The notes: generated by a model from the sequence alone, not told the origin. A DNA stretch of 64,000 nucleotides from Paenibacillus xylanivorans (GCF_001280595.1 NZ_LITU01000053.1:413822-477821); one strand, 5' to 3'; shown: positions 11,274-21,027, counted from the first letter of the stretch. Made by a program: numbers and translations.

Positions 11274-12263
11274 ATGACAACCATTAAAGATGTAGCTAAT
11301 CTGGCTGGCGTTTCGGTAGCCACTGTATCAAGGGTCATTAATGAAAGAGGTTATGTTCATGCGGACACTCGCAAGAAAGTGGAGGAAGCGGTCAAGCAGC
11401 TTAACTTTTCTCCCAATGAAGTGGCACGCTCTTTATACAAACGCAAGTCCAAACTGATTGGCCTGCTGCTACCGGATATTGCAAACCCTTACTTTCCGCA
11501 GCTTGCACGCGGCGTTGAGGACCGGATGCAGGAACAGGAATTCAGACTGATTTTCGGAAATAGTGATGAGGACGAACAGAAGGAAAAGGATTACATCCAG
11601 ACTTTTATCCAGAATAATGTGGTGGGCGTAATCTCTTCAACGAATTACCCTCATTCTTCAATATATGAAAACTTGAAGATCCCCGTGGTGTTTCTGGACA
11701 GGACGCCGCTGGACAGTCCCTCCGTATTTGCGGATGGCAGAGAGGGTGGGCGCCTGGCTGCGCGAGAGATCATCAAACGCGGAAGCCGCCGAATCACGGT
11801 CATGCAGGGACCGGCACATATCAAACCTGCGCAAGATCGTTTTGAAGGTGCAATCGAGAGCATACGTCAGGCCGGTCTGGATTACCGCGTAATCCAAACG
11901 ACATCCTTTTCCTTTAACGATGTTGGCTTATGGGCGGATGAGCTTTTTAGCAAGTACGGTGATACGGATGGAGTCATTGCCAGTAATGACATCGCGGCTA
12001 TGGCGGTACTGCACGAGGCATTGCGAATTGGAAAAAAAGTTCCGGAGGATATGCAGATTATCGGCTTCGACGATATTCCGATGAGCAGCCTGCTATCTCC
12101 CGGATTGTCGACCATTCGCCAACCGGCTTACGAGATGGGAAGGGAAGCTGCCGGGTTGCTTATCAAACTTGTGGAACAAGCTCCAATCGAAAATAAACAC
12201 ATACAGCTACCGGTCAGTTTCATTGAACGGGGCACAACAAGAAAGGTGAATTCAGATGGCTAA
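11274..12263 (+). CDS. rbsR: Ribose operon repressor, LacI family
   Basis: 329 residues. The N-terminal helix-turn-helix reads TIKDVANLAGVSVATVSRVI, and the hinge helix NFSPNEVARSLYKRKS follows. The rest is a periplasmic-binding-protein-like effector domain (KLIGLLLPDIANPYFPQLARG to LPVSFIERGTT). In this family ribose or a derivative releases the repressor from its operator, here the palindrome at 11243. It is first in an rbsRKDACB operon of the Bacillus type; its last eight bases overlap rbsK. Confidence 0.93.
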   Translation: MTTIKDVANLAGVSVATVSRVINERGYVHADTRKKVEEAVKQLNFSPNEVARSLYKRKSKLIGLLLPDIANPYFPQLARGVEDRMQEQEFRLIFGNSDEDEQKEKDYIQTFIQNNVVGVISSTNYPHSSIYENLKIPVVFLDRTPLDSPSVFADGREGGRLAAREIIKRGSRRITVMQGPAHIKPAQDRFEGAIESIRQAGLDYRVIQTTSFSFNDVGLWADELFSKYGDTDGVIASNDIAAMAVLHEALRIGKKVPEDMQIIGFDDIPMSSLLSPGLSTIRQPAYEMGREAAGLLIKLVEQAPIENKHIQLPVSFIERGTTRKVNSDG

Positions 12264-13137
12264 AATATGCGTAATTGGTAGCAGCTCCATGGATCTGGTT
12301 GTCACTTCCTCAAGACGGCCGGGGGCGGGTGAAACCGTCCTTGGCGACAGCTTCAAAACAGTGCCGGGTGGCAAAGGAGCAAATCAGGCAGTCGCTGCGG
12401 CAAGGCTGGGGGCCGATGTTACGATGATCGGTCGGGTAGGCGATGATGCTTTCGGTACGGCCATTTTAAATAATTTCAAAGCAAACGCTGTAAATACGCA
12501 GAATGTGAAACCGGTTACACATATGGAAAGCGGCACGGCTCATATCGTGCTGGCAGAAGGTGATAATAGTATTGTGGTCGTTGAAGCGGCAAATCGCGAA
12601 GTTACACCAGCCTATGTGGATGAGGCAGCAGAAGTGATCCAACGTGCTGATATCGTGCTAATTCAGCAGGAGATTCCGGAGGAAACCGTTGTTCGTGTCA
12701 GCGAGATTTGCGCCCAAAGCGGAACGCCCCTGTTGTTGAATCCAGCTCCAGCCAGAAAAGTACCAGATGAGGTCATTGACAAAGCCGCTTATATCACGCC
12801 GAATGAGCATGAGGCCGAGATATTGTTTCAGGGCATGACTCCGGCAGAGGCGCTGCGTAAATATCCAAACAAGTTGTTTATTACGGAGGGCAGCAACGGA
12901 GTTCGATACTTTGACGGAGAGCGGGAAATCGTTGTACCTACTTACAAAGTTGAGCCAGTGGATACAACGGGAGCGGGTGATACGTTTAACGCCGCATTCG
13001 CAGTGGCTCTGGCAGAAGGTAAACCGCTACAAGAGAGTATTCGATTCGCTAACCGGGCTGCTTCGCTATCGGTTACTAAGTTTGGGGCGCAAGGCGGCAT
13101 GCCGATGCGGAGTGAAGTGGAGGAAAGTTTGAAATGA
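12256..13137 (+). CDS. rbsK: Ribokinase
   Basis: 293 residues, PfkB family. Phosphorylates D-ribose to ribose 5-phosphate with ATP. The first signature [18 protein letters not shown] and the second, [17 protein letters not shown] with catalytic Asp in GAGD, are intact. N-terminal substrate motif SSMDLV differs slightly from the usual SINxD but is normal for Gram-positive ribokinases. Overlaps rbsR by eight bases and rbsD by four, so the three are translationally coupled. An operator-like palindrome lies within the gene at 12504-12521. Confidence 0.94.
   Translation: MAKICVIGSSSMDLVVTSSRRPGAGETVLGDSFKTVPGGKGANQAVAAARLGADVTMIGRVGDDAFGTAILNNFKANAVNTQNVKPVTHMESGTAHIVLAEGDNSIVVVEAANREVTPAYVDEAAEVIQRADIVLIQQEIPEETVVRVSEICAQSGTPLLLNPAPARKVPDEVIDKAAYITPNEHEAEILFQGMTPAEALRKYPNKLFITEGSNGVRYFDGEREIVVPTYKVEPVDTTGAGDTFNAAFAVALAEGKPLQESIRFANRAASLSVTKFGAQGGMPMRSEVEESLK
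12504..12521. promoter_or_regulatory. Operator-like palindrome inside rbsK
   Basis: TGTGAAACCGGTTACACA pairs at eight of nine positions and shares the core AACCGGTTACACA with the promoter operator at 11243-11258 (AACCGGTTACACATA versus AACCGGTTACACATA-like flank). It is 1.26 kb downstream, a layout like the auxiliary operator in lacZ. It could allow DNA looping by RbsR, or act as a CcpA roadblock. Confidence 0.5.
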
Positions 13138-13535
13138 AGAAGCAGGGAATATTGAACAGTCATATCTCGAAAGTGCTGTCTGATCTGGGTCATACAGACA
13201 GGATTGTCGTTGCGGATGCTGGCCTTCCAGTTCCGGAAGGAGTACTCAAAATCGATTTGTCCCTGAAACTGGGGACACCGAGTTTTCAAGAGGTTGTGGA
13301 GCTTATTGCGGACGATATGGTTGTCGAGAAAGTGATTTTGGCAGCAGAGATCAAGGCAGGGAATCCAGAGGCTTTGCAGTTTATTACCGAGAAATTTGGC
13401 GATGAAGCCGTTGACGTTTCCATTAGTCATGAACAATTCAAGGCAATGACTCGGAATGCCAAAGTGGTCATTCGTACTGGCGAAGCAACGCCGTATGCCA
13501 ATTGCATTTTACAATCGGGCGTCATTTTCGGTTAA
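13134..13535 (+). CDS. rbsD: D-ribose pyranase
   Basis: 133 residues, the normal family size. RbsD speeds the conversion of beta-pyranose to beta-furanose ribose so that ribokinase can use it. The catalytic His lies in [17 protein letters not shown] (H20), and the C-terminal [14 protein letters not shown] is the family's active-site loop. Its ATG overlaps the rbsK stop (ATGA). Confidence 0.95.
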   Translation: MKKQGILNSHISKVLSDLGHTDRIVVADAGLPVPEGVLKIDLSLKLGTPSFQEVVELIADDMVVEKVILAAEIKAGNPEALQFITEKFGDEAVDVSISHEQFKAMTRNAKVVIRTGEATPYANCILQSGVIFG

Positions 13536-13550
13536 AAGGAGGACGGCATT

Positions 13551-15032
13551 ATGCATATTCAGATGCAAGACATATATAAAGCGTTTGGCACCAACCAAGT
13601 GCTGAGCGGGGTGGATTTCGAACTGAAGGAAGGCGAGGTTCATGCCCTGATGGGAGAGAACGGGGCTGGCAAATCCACGCTAATGAACATTTTGATCGGT
13701 CTTCATGGGCGGGATCAGGGAACCATCACCATTGACGGCAAAGAAACCTATTTTGTTAATCCGAAGGAAGCAGAGAAGATGGGACTTGCGTTTATCCACC
13801 AAGAGTTGAACGTTTGGCCGGAAATGACGGTGCTTGATAATCTCTTCATAGGTAAAGAAATAACTTCGTCTTTTGGGTTGCTGAACACAAGACAAATGAA
13901 AGCGCTTGCCGAAGAGCAGTTTGCCAAGCTATCCGTGCAAATTCCACTGGATCGTTCTGCTGGGGAATGCTCTGTCGGTCAGCAGCAAATGATTGAAATT
14001 GCCAAAGCACTGATGACTGACGCCAAAGTCATCATTATGGATGAGCCGACAGCGGCGCTTACGGAACGGGAGATACAGAAGTTGTTTGGCGTGATCGCTT
14101 CGCTCAAGAAAAACGGTGTGTCCATCGTATATATTTCACACCGGATGGAGGAAATTTTCACGATTTGTGACCGAATTACGATCATGCGTGACGGCAAAAC
14201 GGTAGATACGAAGTCGATCCCGGAGACGAGTTTTGACGAAGTGGTGCGGAAGATGGTCGGACGTGAGCTTACGGAGCGGTACCCTGCACGAAATCCTTCG
14301 TATGGTGAAGTAGTTCTGGAGGTACGGGACGCAAGCAGCAAAGGGTTGTTCCAGAATATTAGCTTTACGGTGAGAGCAGGCGAAATCCTCGGGTTCTCCG
14401 GGTTGATGGGTTCTGGACGTACAGAGATCATGCGGGCTATCTTCGGTTTGGAACCTCTGGACGGTGGAGAAGTTATGATTCGAGGCAAAAAGGTTCACAT
14501 TCGGAAACCAGCCGATGCGGTTAAACATGGAATTGGATTTATTACCGAAGACCGGAAGGATGAAGGCTTGGTATTAGATTTCTCCATTCGTGAGAACATG
14601 GCTTTACCAAATCTGTTCAGTTTCTCAAGTAAAGGATTCATCTTGACTCAGAAAGAACAGGAATTCGTCGATACGCTCATCAAACGTTTGCAAATCAAGA
14701 CACAATCATCCGAAACAGCGGTACGAAACCTGTCAGGGGGTAACCAACAGAAGGTGGTTATCGCAAAATGGGTTGGCATTGGCCCAAGTGTGCTTATCCT
14801 GGATGAGCCGACACGTGGCGTGGATGTTGGAGCCAAACGGGAGATTTATCAGTTGATGAACGAGCTGACGGACCGCGGAGTTGCAATCATTATGGTATCT
14901 TCCGAGCTGCCTGAAGTGCTCGGCATGAGTGATCGAATCGCGGTTGTGCATGAGGGACGCATTAGCGGTGAACTGACAAAAGAAGAGGCAACACAGGAAA
15001 ACATTATGACAATGGCTACAGGGGGACAATGA
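13551..15032 (+). CDS. rbsA: Ribose ABC transporter, double ATPase subunit
   Basis: 493 residues with two ABC domains. The first has Walker [11 protein letters not shown], signature [14 protein letters not shown] and Walker [12 protein letters not shown]. The second has the degenerate loop [10 protein letters not shown] usual for this class, signature [14 protein letters not shown] and [12 protein letters not shown]. It powers uptake of ribose with RbsC and RbsB at the membrane. AAAGGAGGA lies nine bases before the ATG; RbsC follows one base after the stop. Confidence 0.95.
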   Translation: MHIQMQDIYKAFGTNQVLSGVDFELKEGEVHALMGENGAGKSTLMNILIGLHGRDQGTITIDGKETYFVNPKEAEKMGLAFIHQELNVWPEMTVLDNLFIGKEITSSFGLLNTRQMKALAEEQFAKLSVQIPLDRSAGECSVGQQQMIEIAKALMTDAKVIIMDEPTAALTEREIQKLFGVIASLKKNGVSIVYISHRMEEIFTICDRITIMRDGKTVDTKSIPETSFDEVVRKMVGRELTERYPARNPSYGEVVLEVRDASSKGLFQNISFTVRAGEILGFSGLMGSGRTEIMRAIFGLEPLDGGEVMIRGKKVHIRKPADAVKHGIGFITEDRKDEGLVLDFSIRENMALPNLFSFSSKGFILTQKEQEFVDTLIKRLQIKTQSSETAVRNLSGGNQQKVVIAKWVGIGPSVLILDEPTRGVDVGAKREIYQLMNELTDRGVAIIMVSSELPEVLGMSDRIAVVHEGRISGELTKEEATQENIMTMATGGQ

Positions 15033-15033
15033 T

Positions 15034-16005
15034 ATGACAACTTTGCAGGAAAACCAATCCGCCAAAAGCGGCTTCCGCTTGACGAATCTGACACAGAAAT
15101 TAGGTCCGCTGCTCGGGCTGATCATTCTGATTATCATCGTATCGGTATTGAATCCAAGCTTTTTGGAACCGCTTAATATTCTGAATTTATTGCGTCAGGT
15201 TTCGATTAACGCGCTGATTGCTTTTGGCATGACATTTGTCATTCTGACTGGCGGCATCGACTTGTCGGTGGGCTCTATACTGGCTCTATCCAGCGCCTTT
15301 GTAGCCAATATGATGCTGTCCGGTCTGGATCCGATTCTGTCGATCATTATCGGGGTTGCGCTCGGCGGTGTCATGGGTATGGTGAACGGGTTGATGATTA
15401 CGAAGGGTAAGATGGCTCCGTTTATTGCTACATTGGCAACGATGACGGTGTTCCGGGGATTGACGCTGGTGTATACGAATGGTAACCCAATTACCGGGTT
15501 GGGCGACAGCCTGCTGTTCCAACTGTTCGGTCGTGGTTATCTGCTTGGCATCCCGGTGCCAGCGATCACAATGCTGATTACCTTTGTAATTCTGTGGATG
15601 ATATTGCACAAAACGTCCTTCGGTCGTAAAACGTACGCGCTTGGTGGCAATGAGAAAGCATCCATTATCTCAGGTATTAAAGTTCACCGCGTAAAAATCA
15701 TGATTTACTCCCTGGTAGGTATGCTTTCAGCGCTGGCAGGCGCAATTCTAACCTCCCGTCTGAATTCCGCGCAGCCAACAGCAGGTACTTCATATGAGCT
15801 GGATGCCATTGCTGCTGTAGTTCTCGGCGGAACAAGCCTATCAGGTGGTAGAGGACGGATCGTCGGTACATTGATCGGGGTCTTGATAATCGGCGTGTTG
15901 AACAATGGTTTGAACCTGCTCGGAGTGAACTCGTTTTATCAAATGGTTGTAAAAGGCGTCGTTATTGCCATCGCTGTCCTGTTGGACCGCAAGAAAACGG
16001 CTTAA
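15034..16005 (+). CDS. rbsC: Ribose ABC transporter permease
   Basis: 323 residues, mostly hydrophobic, about eight to ten membrane segments. The family's conserved stretch AFGMTFVILTGGIDLSVGSILALS is at 67-90 and the cytoplasmic coupling region GGNEKASIISGIKVHRVKI near 203. Belongs to the CUT2 (BPD_transp_2) class. Starts one base after rbsA. Confidence 0.95.
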   Translation: MTTLQENQSAKSGFRLTNLTQKLGPLLGLIILIIIVSVLNPSFLEPLNILNLLRQVSINALIAFGMTFVILTGGIDLSVGSILALSSAFVANMMLSGLDPILSIIIGVALGGVMGMVNGLMITKGKMAPFIATLATMTVFRGLTLVYTNGNPITGLGDSLLFQLFGRGYLLGIPVPAITMLITFVILWMILHKTSFGRKTYALGGNEKASIISGIKVHRVKIMIYSLVGMLSALAGAILTSRLNSAQPTAGTSYELDAIAAVVLGGTSLSGGRGRIVGTLIGVLIIGVLNNGLNLLGVNSFYQMVVKGVVIAIAVLLDRKKTA

Positions 16006-16019
16006 GGAGAGAAGCGAAC

Positions 16020-16949
16020 ATGAAAAAACTAACCATATTGCTTGTAAGCGTAATGATGATCGTTCTGGCAGGATGTTCTCTGGAGCCTCCGGGCTGGGCC
16101 AAGCCTGACTCTGCCGGAAGCAATGGACAGAAAAAAATCGGCCTGTCGGTTTCCACGTTGAATAATCCCTTCTTTGTTTCCCTCAAAGACGGGGTTGTTG
16201 CAGAAGCCAAAAAACAAGGAATTCAAGTTATCGTGGTTGACGCTCAAAATGATTCGGCCAAACAAACCAATGATGTGGACGACCTGATTCAACAAGGTGT
16301 GGATGCCCTTCTGATTAACCCAGCGGATTCCGCGGCAATCTCTACGGCCGTTCAGTCTGCCAATAGCGTGGGCATTCCCGTGATTACACTGGACCGTTCA
16401 GCAGACAAAGGCGACGTGGCAGCATTGGTTGCATCCGATAACGTCAAGGGTGGACAAATGGCAGCGGAGTATTTCGTAGAACACCTTGGCGAGGGAGCGA
16501 AAGTGATTGAGCTTGAGGGTGTACCTGGAGCTTCTGCAACAAGAGAGCGGGGGAAAGGTTTCCACGAGGTTGCCGACCAAAAACTCGATGTCATTGCCAA
16601 GCAGTCTGCCGATTTCGATCGCTCCAAAGGGTTGAATGTAATGGAGAATCTGCTGCAGGGCAATCCTGACGTGCAGGCGGTATTTGCCCATAACGATGAA
16701 ATGGCACTGGGCGCGATCGAAGCGATCCAAAGCTCTGGTAAAAACATCCCCGTGATTGGATTTGATGGCAACGATGATGCGATCAAATCCATTCAGGACG
16801 GCAAGCTGACGGCCACCGTCGCTCAGCAGCCGGTACTCATTGGCCAGCTTGCGGTACAAGCCGCTCTGGATGTGCTGGACGGCAAGCAGGTAGAGAAATC
16901 AATCCCGGCTGAATTGAAGCTGGTGACCAAGGAAAATGCAAACAACTAA
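16020..16949 (+). CDS. rbsB: Ribose-binding lipoprotein
   Basis: 309 residues. The signal peptide ends with the lipobox VLAGC (Cys19), so the mature protein is lipid-anchored outside the membrane. The periplasmic-binding-protein fold starts IGLSVSTLNNPFFVSLKDG, with ribose-binding-type motifs DRSADKGDVAALVASDN and FAHNDEMALGAIEAI. Delivers ribose to RbsC/RbsA. GGAGAGAAG lies before the ATG. Last gene of the operon, followed by a terminator. Confidence 0.95.
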   Translation: MKKLTILLVSVMMIVLAGCSLEPPGWAKPDSAGSNGQKKIGLSVSTLNNPFFVSLKDGVVAEAKKQGIQVIVVDAQNDSAKQTNDVDDLIQQGVDALLINPADSAAISTAVQSANSVGIPVITLDRSADKGDVAALVASDNVKGGQMAAEYFVEHLGEGAKVIELEGVPGASATRERGKGFHEVADQKLDVIAKQSADFDRSKGLNVMENLLQGNPDVQAVFAHNDEMALGAIEAIQSSGKNIPVIGFDGNDDAIKSIQDGKLTATVAQQPVLIGQLAVQAALDVLDGKQVEKSIPAELKLVTKENANN

Positions 16950-16960
16950 ATATCCTTGTA

Positions 16961-17005
16961 AATCCCGTTCTGGACAAAGCGCCAGAGCGGGATTTCCGCT
17001 TTTTA
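16961..17005 (+). terminator. Terminator of the rbs operon
   Basis: AATCCCG-TCTGG / CCAGA-CGGGATT stem with eight-base loop, followed by TCCGCTTTTTATT. Confidence 0.82.
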
Positions 17006-17135
17006 TTCACTCGCTTCGGACGGGACCACAGTTACAGAATGACAACTTTACATTGCTGACTTTCACACATATTATGTAACAGAGCGAAAGAGTGAGCGGA
17101 ATAAGAATCTCAGATATAAAGAGAGGTCTGCAAAC

Positions 17136-17501
17136 ATGGAAAACGTATCAACTGAAGTTAAAATGGAATCATTTCAAGCCTTTCAATCGACAATCCGCAA
17201 ATCGGAAAACGCCCTGGCTAATATGTCTCAGAAAGGTAGTAACACTACCTTATTAGATAAACGCCTCAACGCTTTGTACATCGGCCTAGCCATGCTAGAA
17301 ACTGCTTGGAATCATAAACCTGGTCACTACACCGAGGAAGATTTAACTGAAGCTCGCAATGTTTTGGCTGGTTTATTACCATTACTAGATAACATGTATG
17401 GTAAGTCAAAAACCGGTAGCCCTCAAAAAACGCTTATAGAAAGAAGAATTAAAGCATTTGAACTGGCGGTTCAGGCCATGGATGACGTTGTGAAAAAATA
17501 A
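17136..17501 (+). CDS. Small helical protein of unknown function
   Basis: 121 residues from ATG 17136, nine bases after GAGAGG. No signal peptide or membrane segment. Composition and spacing suggest an all-helical protein with two similar halves: the segment LLDKRLNALYIGLAMLETAW is echoed by TLIERRIKAFELAVQAMDDV, which points to an internal repeat. I do not recognise the family. A decayed nitronate monooxygenase gene follows directly. Confidence 0.7.
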   Translation: MENVSTEVKMESFQAFQSTIRKSENALANMSQKGSNTTLLDKRLNALYIGLAMLETAWNHKPGHYTEEDLTEARNVLAGLLPLLDNMYGKSKTGSPQKTLIERRIKAFELAVQAMDDVVKK

Positions 17502-17502
17502 A

Positions 17503-17859
17503 TTGCCCAACAGTTGATGAGACCTTTCAAGCCGAACAACGAGGATGTGATGTAATTGTTGCTCAAGGAACGGAAGCAGGAGGGCATCGGGGTACTTTTG
17601 ATGTATTCTCACGCCCGATGGGAGCTAATATTGTGACGATGGTCTTGTTCCTCAAACTTTAGATCGGGTTAGAATTCCTGTTATTGCAGATGGTGGAATT
17701 ATGGATGGCAGCGGTCTTGTAGCTGCGCTTTCCTATGCCTACCCAGAATACTCTGATGCGCAGACCAGAAATGCTTCCTCTCGTTTAAACAATTCTGATT
17801 ATATGACTCTTTGGGCAGGCTACAAGAATGCTGAAGCTAATCAAGAGGTACACGTTTGA
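17503..17859 (+). pseudogene. Decayed nitronate monooxygenase (C-terminal half, frameshift and deletion)
   Basis: No intact frame, but two frames together give a recognisable nitronate monooxygenase: AEQRGCDVIVAQGTEAGGHRGTF in the first, then, after the loss of one base near 17645, VPQTLDRVRIPVIADGGIMDGSGLVAALSY in the second. The FMN-phosphate region EAGGHRG and GGIMDG are clear. After ALSY about 30-50 family residues are missing, and the sequence resumes in AYPEYSDAQTRN and the typical end DYMTLWAGY. The N-terminal half is absent. Confidence 0.82.
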
Positions 17860-17922
17860 CCATACTTGCACTTCTTCAAGAACGTGAATGGTACGTGTGT
17901 GAGTTTTTAAAAAGATCCCAAA

Positions 17923-17949
17923 AAACCATCTCAATAATTGAGATGGTTT
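17923..17949 (-). terminator. Terminator downstream of the tandem ExsC-like genes
   Basis: Perfect stem AAACCATCTCAAT / ATTGAGATGGTTT with one-base centre. On the minus strand it runs into TTTTTTGGG, 36 bases after the stop at 17985; it may also stop plus-strand reading. Confidence 0.8.
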
Positions 17950-17984
17950 AATTTATTTTCATAATATGGTTTAAACATATTGAC

Positions 17985-18437
17985 TCAATCATCAGAATAA
18001 ACGGTTGCATTGAAACTTTCAGGCCCCAAGCGTACGTTACTCACATTGTAAATTGGATTATAGGAGAATGTGGCGTACGCTGAGTAGACAAGCTGCCCAT
18101 TTCCAGGGGGGGGCACATTGAAATCCGAACCGGTAAAGCTCAATACGCAAGGACTGAAAAAGGGGTTGTCCAATACATTTGTAGTGGCCTTATAAACAAG
18201 CTGTTGGGAAATGCCTAATCCTCGGTATACTTCTATGACAAGATTCCCGTTAACAGGTAACTGATTTGCCGTAACTTCGATTATTCCCGAAAAAAAAGTC
18301 CGGACCCACATACCCGGGTTGCTGATCTGCAATCCAACCTGGGCAAACAATAGCGGGACACCATTCGTGAAGCTGGGAGTTAAAACATGCTGCCCATTGG
18401 AGCCTTGGGAAGTCCGTGCATCTAACGTTTTAACCAT
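17985..18437 (-). CDS. ExsC-like (exosporium-type) protein, copy 2
   Basis: 150 residues from ATG 18437, preceded by AAGGAGG; a longer frame to 18563 would overlap the neighbouring gene and is rejected. Begins MVKTLDARTSQGSNG and ends GPESFNATVYSDD; the region between is a beta-rich sandwich with no signal peptide or membrane segment. It is a diverged duplicate of the gene at 18484-18930 (same opening, same NVPPP-GQLVYS element, same ending). The pattern of a beta strand VEVYRG, an FNVP turn and a terminal GP-xF-A strand resembles Bacillus cereus exosporium protein C (ExsC). If so it is a spore-surface protein; this assignment rests on pattern only. Confidence 0.6.
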   Translation of the reverse strand: MVKTLDARTSQGSNGQHVLTPSFTNGVPLLFAQVGLQISNPGMWVRTFFSGIIEVTANQLPVNGNLVIEVYRGLGISQQLVYKATTNVLDNPFFSPCVLSFTGSDFNVPPPGNGQLVYSAYATFSYNPIYNVSNVRLGPESFNATVYSDD

Positions 18438-18483
18438 GAGATTTCCTCCTTCCGTATTTTCATAGAGTCCTATTAGCAATGAG

Positions 18484-18930
18484 TTAATCGTCGCTGTATG
18501 CAACCGCATTGAAGCATTCTGGCCCAACGCGGCTGGCTTGCTCTGATGGGGATGCCGGAACAAATGTCACAAAACAAGAATAGATAAGCTGCCCGGTAGG
18601 AGGAGGAGGCACATTGTAATCAGAACCATCGAAGCTTGCCAGTATGCTTCCCACAGAAGGAAATATGGGTTGGGAAACGACATAAATCGGCGTGCCTGTA
18701 TAGGTCGATCCTCTGAAAATTTCAAACCGAACGGAAGATGGCTGTGAGGACAAATTTGCTACCGAAATCCGATAGGTTCCGTTGAACTGAGTGCGAATAA
18801 TTAATCCTGGATTGACAATGTTCAGACCAAGAATACCCACCAAGGTAGGCGTATTTGGAGCGAGGGGGACATTAAGCGGACTAACACCGTTAGACCCGAG
18901 CGAAGTACGGGCGTCATGCGTACGAACCAT
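18484..18930 (-). CDS. ExsC-like (exosporium-type) protein, copy 1
   Basis: 148 residues from ATG 18930, with GGAGG seven bases ahead. Opens MVRTHDARTSLGSNG and ends RVGPECFNAVAYSDD. Elements shared with its downstream paralogue include NPGLIIRTQFNG, VRFEIFRG, GSDYNVPPPPTGQLIYS and the final SDD. No secretion signal, as expected for spore-coat or exosporium proteins made in the mother cell. The two genes are 46 bases apart and likely cotranscribed. Family assignment by pattern to ExsC; a sigma-K-dependent promoter was not identified with confidence. Confidence 0.62.
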   Translation of the reverse strand: MVRTHDARTSLGSNGVSPLNVPLAPNTPTLVGILGLNIVNPGLIIRTQFNGTYRISVANLSSQPSSVRFEIFRGSTYTGTPIYVVSQPIFPSVGSILASFDGSDYNVPPPPTGQLIYSCFVTFVPASPSEQASRVGPECFNAVAYSDD

Positions 18931-19170
18931 AGCAATTCCTCCAATCTATAATTTTGTTATATCTTATGTAGCTAGTTTCAAAGAGTTGTCAGCTAAATGG
19001 TAATGATTTTCTATGATTTTGAAAACAACCCAACTATTATGGCTATTGGAAAAATACGAATCGAGGGACATGATACTATTGTTCCTTCAAAATTAACCTT
19101 ATAGCTCTGCAACAAGGCGAGTTTCCCAATCGTGCACTTAAATGTATAATAATTATTCGAGGTGATGATG

Positions 19171-19743
19171 ATGGCAAGATCCAAAGAATTTGAAGTTAAT
19201 GAAGTATTAGATAAAGCAATACAATTGTTCTGGGCCCAAGGATATGAGAAAACTTCGATGCAGGATTTGGTTGAATATATGGGCATTCATCGAAGAAGTA
19301 TCTATGATACCTTTGGGGATAAGCATGCTCTGTTTATGAAAGCTCTTGAACGATATGAAACGAAGCAGACCAACAAAATGAGCTTTTTGATCGATACACA
19401 AAAACCAATCAAAGAGATTATTCGGGCTTTGTTTGAGTCAACAATAAGAAATGAAGGACAACCTATAGGCTGTTTTCTTGTAAACTCAGGCGTGGAACTG
19501 GGCGTATTGGATCCTGAAGTTGCATCCTTGGTTAATGAGAGTTATTTGCGAACGGAGGAATTGTTGAGAAACCTTGTTCTGGAAGGCCAGCAAAAGGGTG
19601 AAATCAAGGCTGACGTTGACCCTGAAGTTATTTCACATTATTTAATGAATGCTTGGGTGGGGATACGAACGTTGGTTAAGACCACAACGGATCAGCAAAA
19701 ATTAAAAAATATTATGGAAATGACACTATCCGTTTTAGATTGA
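19171..19743 (+). CDS. TetR-family repressor
   Basis: 190 residues from the ATG at 19171, eight bases after GAGG; three earlier in-frame starts lie too close to that site. The N-terminal helix-turn-helix is TSMQDLVEYMGIHRRSIYDTFGDKHALF, and the C-terminal ligand domain has the common CFLVNSGVELG element. Its likely target is the SDR gene downstream, whose promoter has a perfect TetR-type palindrome at 19984. Confidence 0.9.
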   Translation: MARSKEFEVNEVLDKAIQLFWAQGYEKTSMQDLVEYMGIHRRSIYDTFGDKHALFMKALERYETKQTNKMSFLIDTQKPIKEIIRALFESTIRNEGQPIGCFLVNSGVELGVLDPEVASLVNESYLRTEELLRNLVLEGQQKGEIKADVDPEVISHYLMNAWVGIRTLVKTTTDQQKLKNIMEMTLSVLD

Positions 19744-19983
19744 AAGTGGAGTTATAATATGGCAGGCAAAGAGGGAGTTGTCTCCATGAAGGCTGGTTTG
19801 TTTTAGTGATACAGGTTCTTGTCCTCTTAACGTTATGGAGAACTTGTATCGCATGTCTGGAAAAACTCAAAGCCCCCGTTTCAACAACATTATCTATAAG
19901 GTAGAAAATAATTATTTACTGTTCGTTCTAGAAATGCTATTCTAAATAGCAAGTTAGATCTAACTGTTTTTTTTACATTATTA

Positions 19984-19997
19984 AGAACGATCGTTCT
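19984..19997. promoter_or_regulatory. TetR-type operator before the SDR gene
   Basis: AGAACGATCGTTCT is a perfect 14-bp palindrome 58 bases before the SDR start. A related half-site, GTTCGTTCTAGAA, is at 19921-19933. The 311-base gap 19744-20054 otherwise contains only a possible 15-codon frame (ATG 19759), which I do not call a gene. Confidence 0.65.
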
Positions 19998-20054
19998 AAA
20001 TTAATTTTGAAAGCTTATCTACACTAAAATTCATGTTAAGAAGGAGAAAATAGG

Positions 20055-20810
20055 ATGAAATATACAGTTATTACGGGTGCAAGTTCAGGGATTGGATATG
20101 AGACAGCATTGGCGTTTGCTGCACGAGGCAAAAACTTAATCTTGGTCGCTAGAAGATTGGACAAATTAGAAGAACTTAAATCAGCAATTCAGAATATTGA
20201 TGCTACTGTAAATGTTATTGTTCATACAAGTGATCTATCGGATACAAGTCAAGCATACACACTGTATAACACGCTTAAGGAATACCAAATTGAGACTTGG
20301 ATTAACAATGCGGGGCTGGGTGAAGGATCTTTTGTAGCTGAACAGAATCTGGAAAAAGTTGAAACTATGCTGCGTGTGAACATCGAATCCTTGACGATCC
20401 TTTCCACACTATATGTGCGGGATTATGCAGACGTAGAGGGAACTCAGTTAATTAACGTTGCATCCGCACTCGGATATGCCATTGCTGTGGGAAGTGTTGC
20501 TTATTCGGCATCGAAATATTACGTTAGTGCCTTTACAGAAGGGCTTGCCAAAGAACTTGAAATAAAAGGTGCAAAACTAAAAGCAAAAGTCCTGGCTCCA
20601 GCTATAACGGAAACGGAATTCTTGAAGAAATCATTAGATACAGAAGAATTTGATTACAAAGCAAACATGTCTAAATACCACACCGCCAAAGAAATGGCAG
20701 GCTTCATGTTAGATCTATATGATAACAGCGAAGTCGTAGGGATTGTAGACCTGAACTACAATTTCAATCTGAGAAGTCCCATCTATCCAATCATTTCAGA
20801 ATTGCATTAA
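20055..20810 (+). CDS. Short-chain dehydrogenase/reductase
   Basis: 251 residues, classical SDR. Cofactor motif TGASSGIGYETALAFAARG (residues 7-25) with LVARR, whose Arg pair favours NADP(H). The NNAG motif is at 87-90 and the catalytic triad is Ser in VASALGY, Tyr and Lys in YSASKYY. AGAAGGAG lies nine bases before ATG. Substrate unknown. Probably repressed by the upstream TetR protein through the palindrome at 19984. Confidence 0.92.
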   Translation: MKYTVITGASSGIGYETALAFAARGKNLILVARRLDKLEELKSAIQNIDATVNVIVHTSDLSDTSQAYTLYNTLKEYQIETWINNAGLGEGSFVAEQNLEKVETMLRVNIESLTILSTLYVRDYADVEGTQLINVASALGYAIAVGSVAYSASKYYVSAFTEGLAKELEIKGAKLKAKVLAPAITETEFLKKSLDTEEFDYKANMSKYHTAKEMAGFMLDLYDNSEVVGIVDLNYNFNLRSPIYPIISELH

Positions 20811-20818
20811 TATTTCAC

Positions 20819-20866
20819 AAAACATGGCGTACAACTAAACCTTGTGCGCCATGTTTTTAATTTTTA
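20819..20866 (+). terminator. Terminator of the SDR gene
   Basis: AAACATGGCG-ACA / TGT-CGCCATGTTT stem followed by TTAATTTTT. Confidence 0.85.
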
Positions 20867-21027
20867 AATTGATTTGGCTAGCAATGATAATCTTAGTGAT
20901 ACTGAAAAATAAGTAAGTTTTGCAAAATACTTTAAACTAATAGGTGGTAGTCACGATTATAATTTCCTTTCTGGTATCGCTGGTTCATGATTTGTTGTCT
21001 AATTATATAAGGTAGGTGGAGAGAACA

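Noticed and set aside
19759..19806. 15-codon frame between the tetR and SDR genes
   Set aside because: GGAG lies upstream, but there is no sign of conservation or function.
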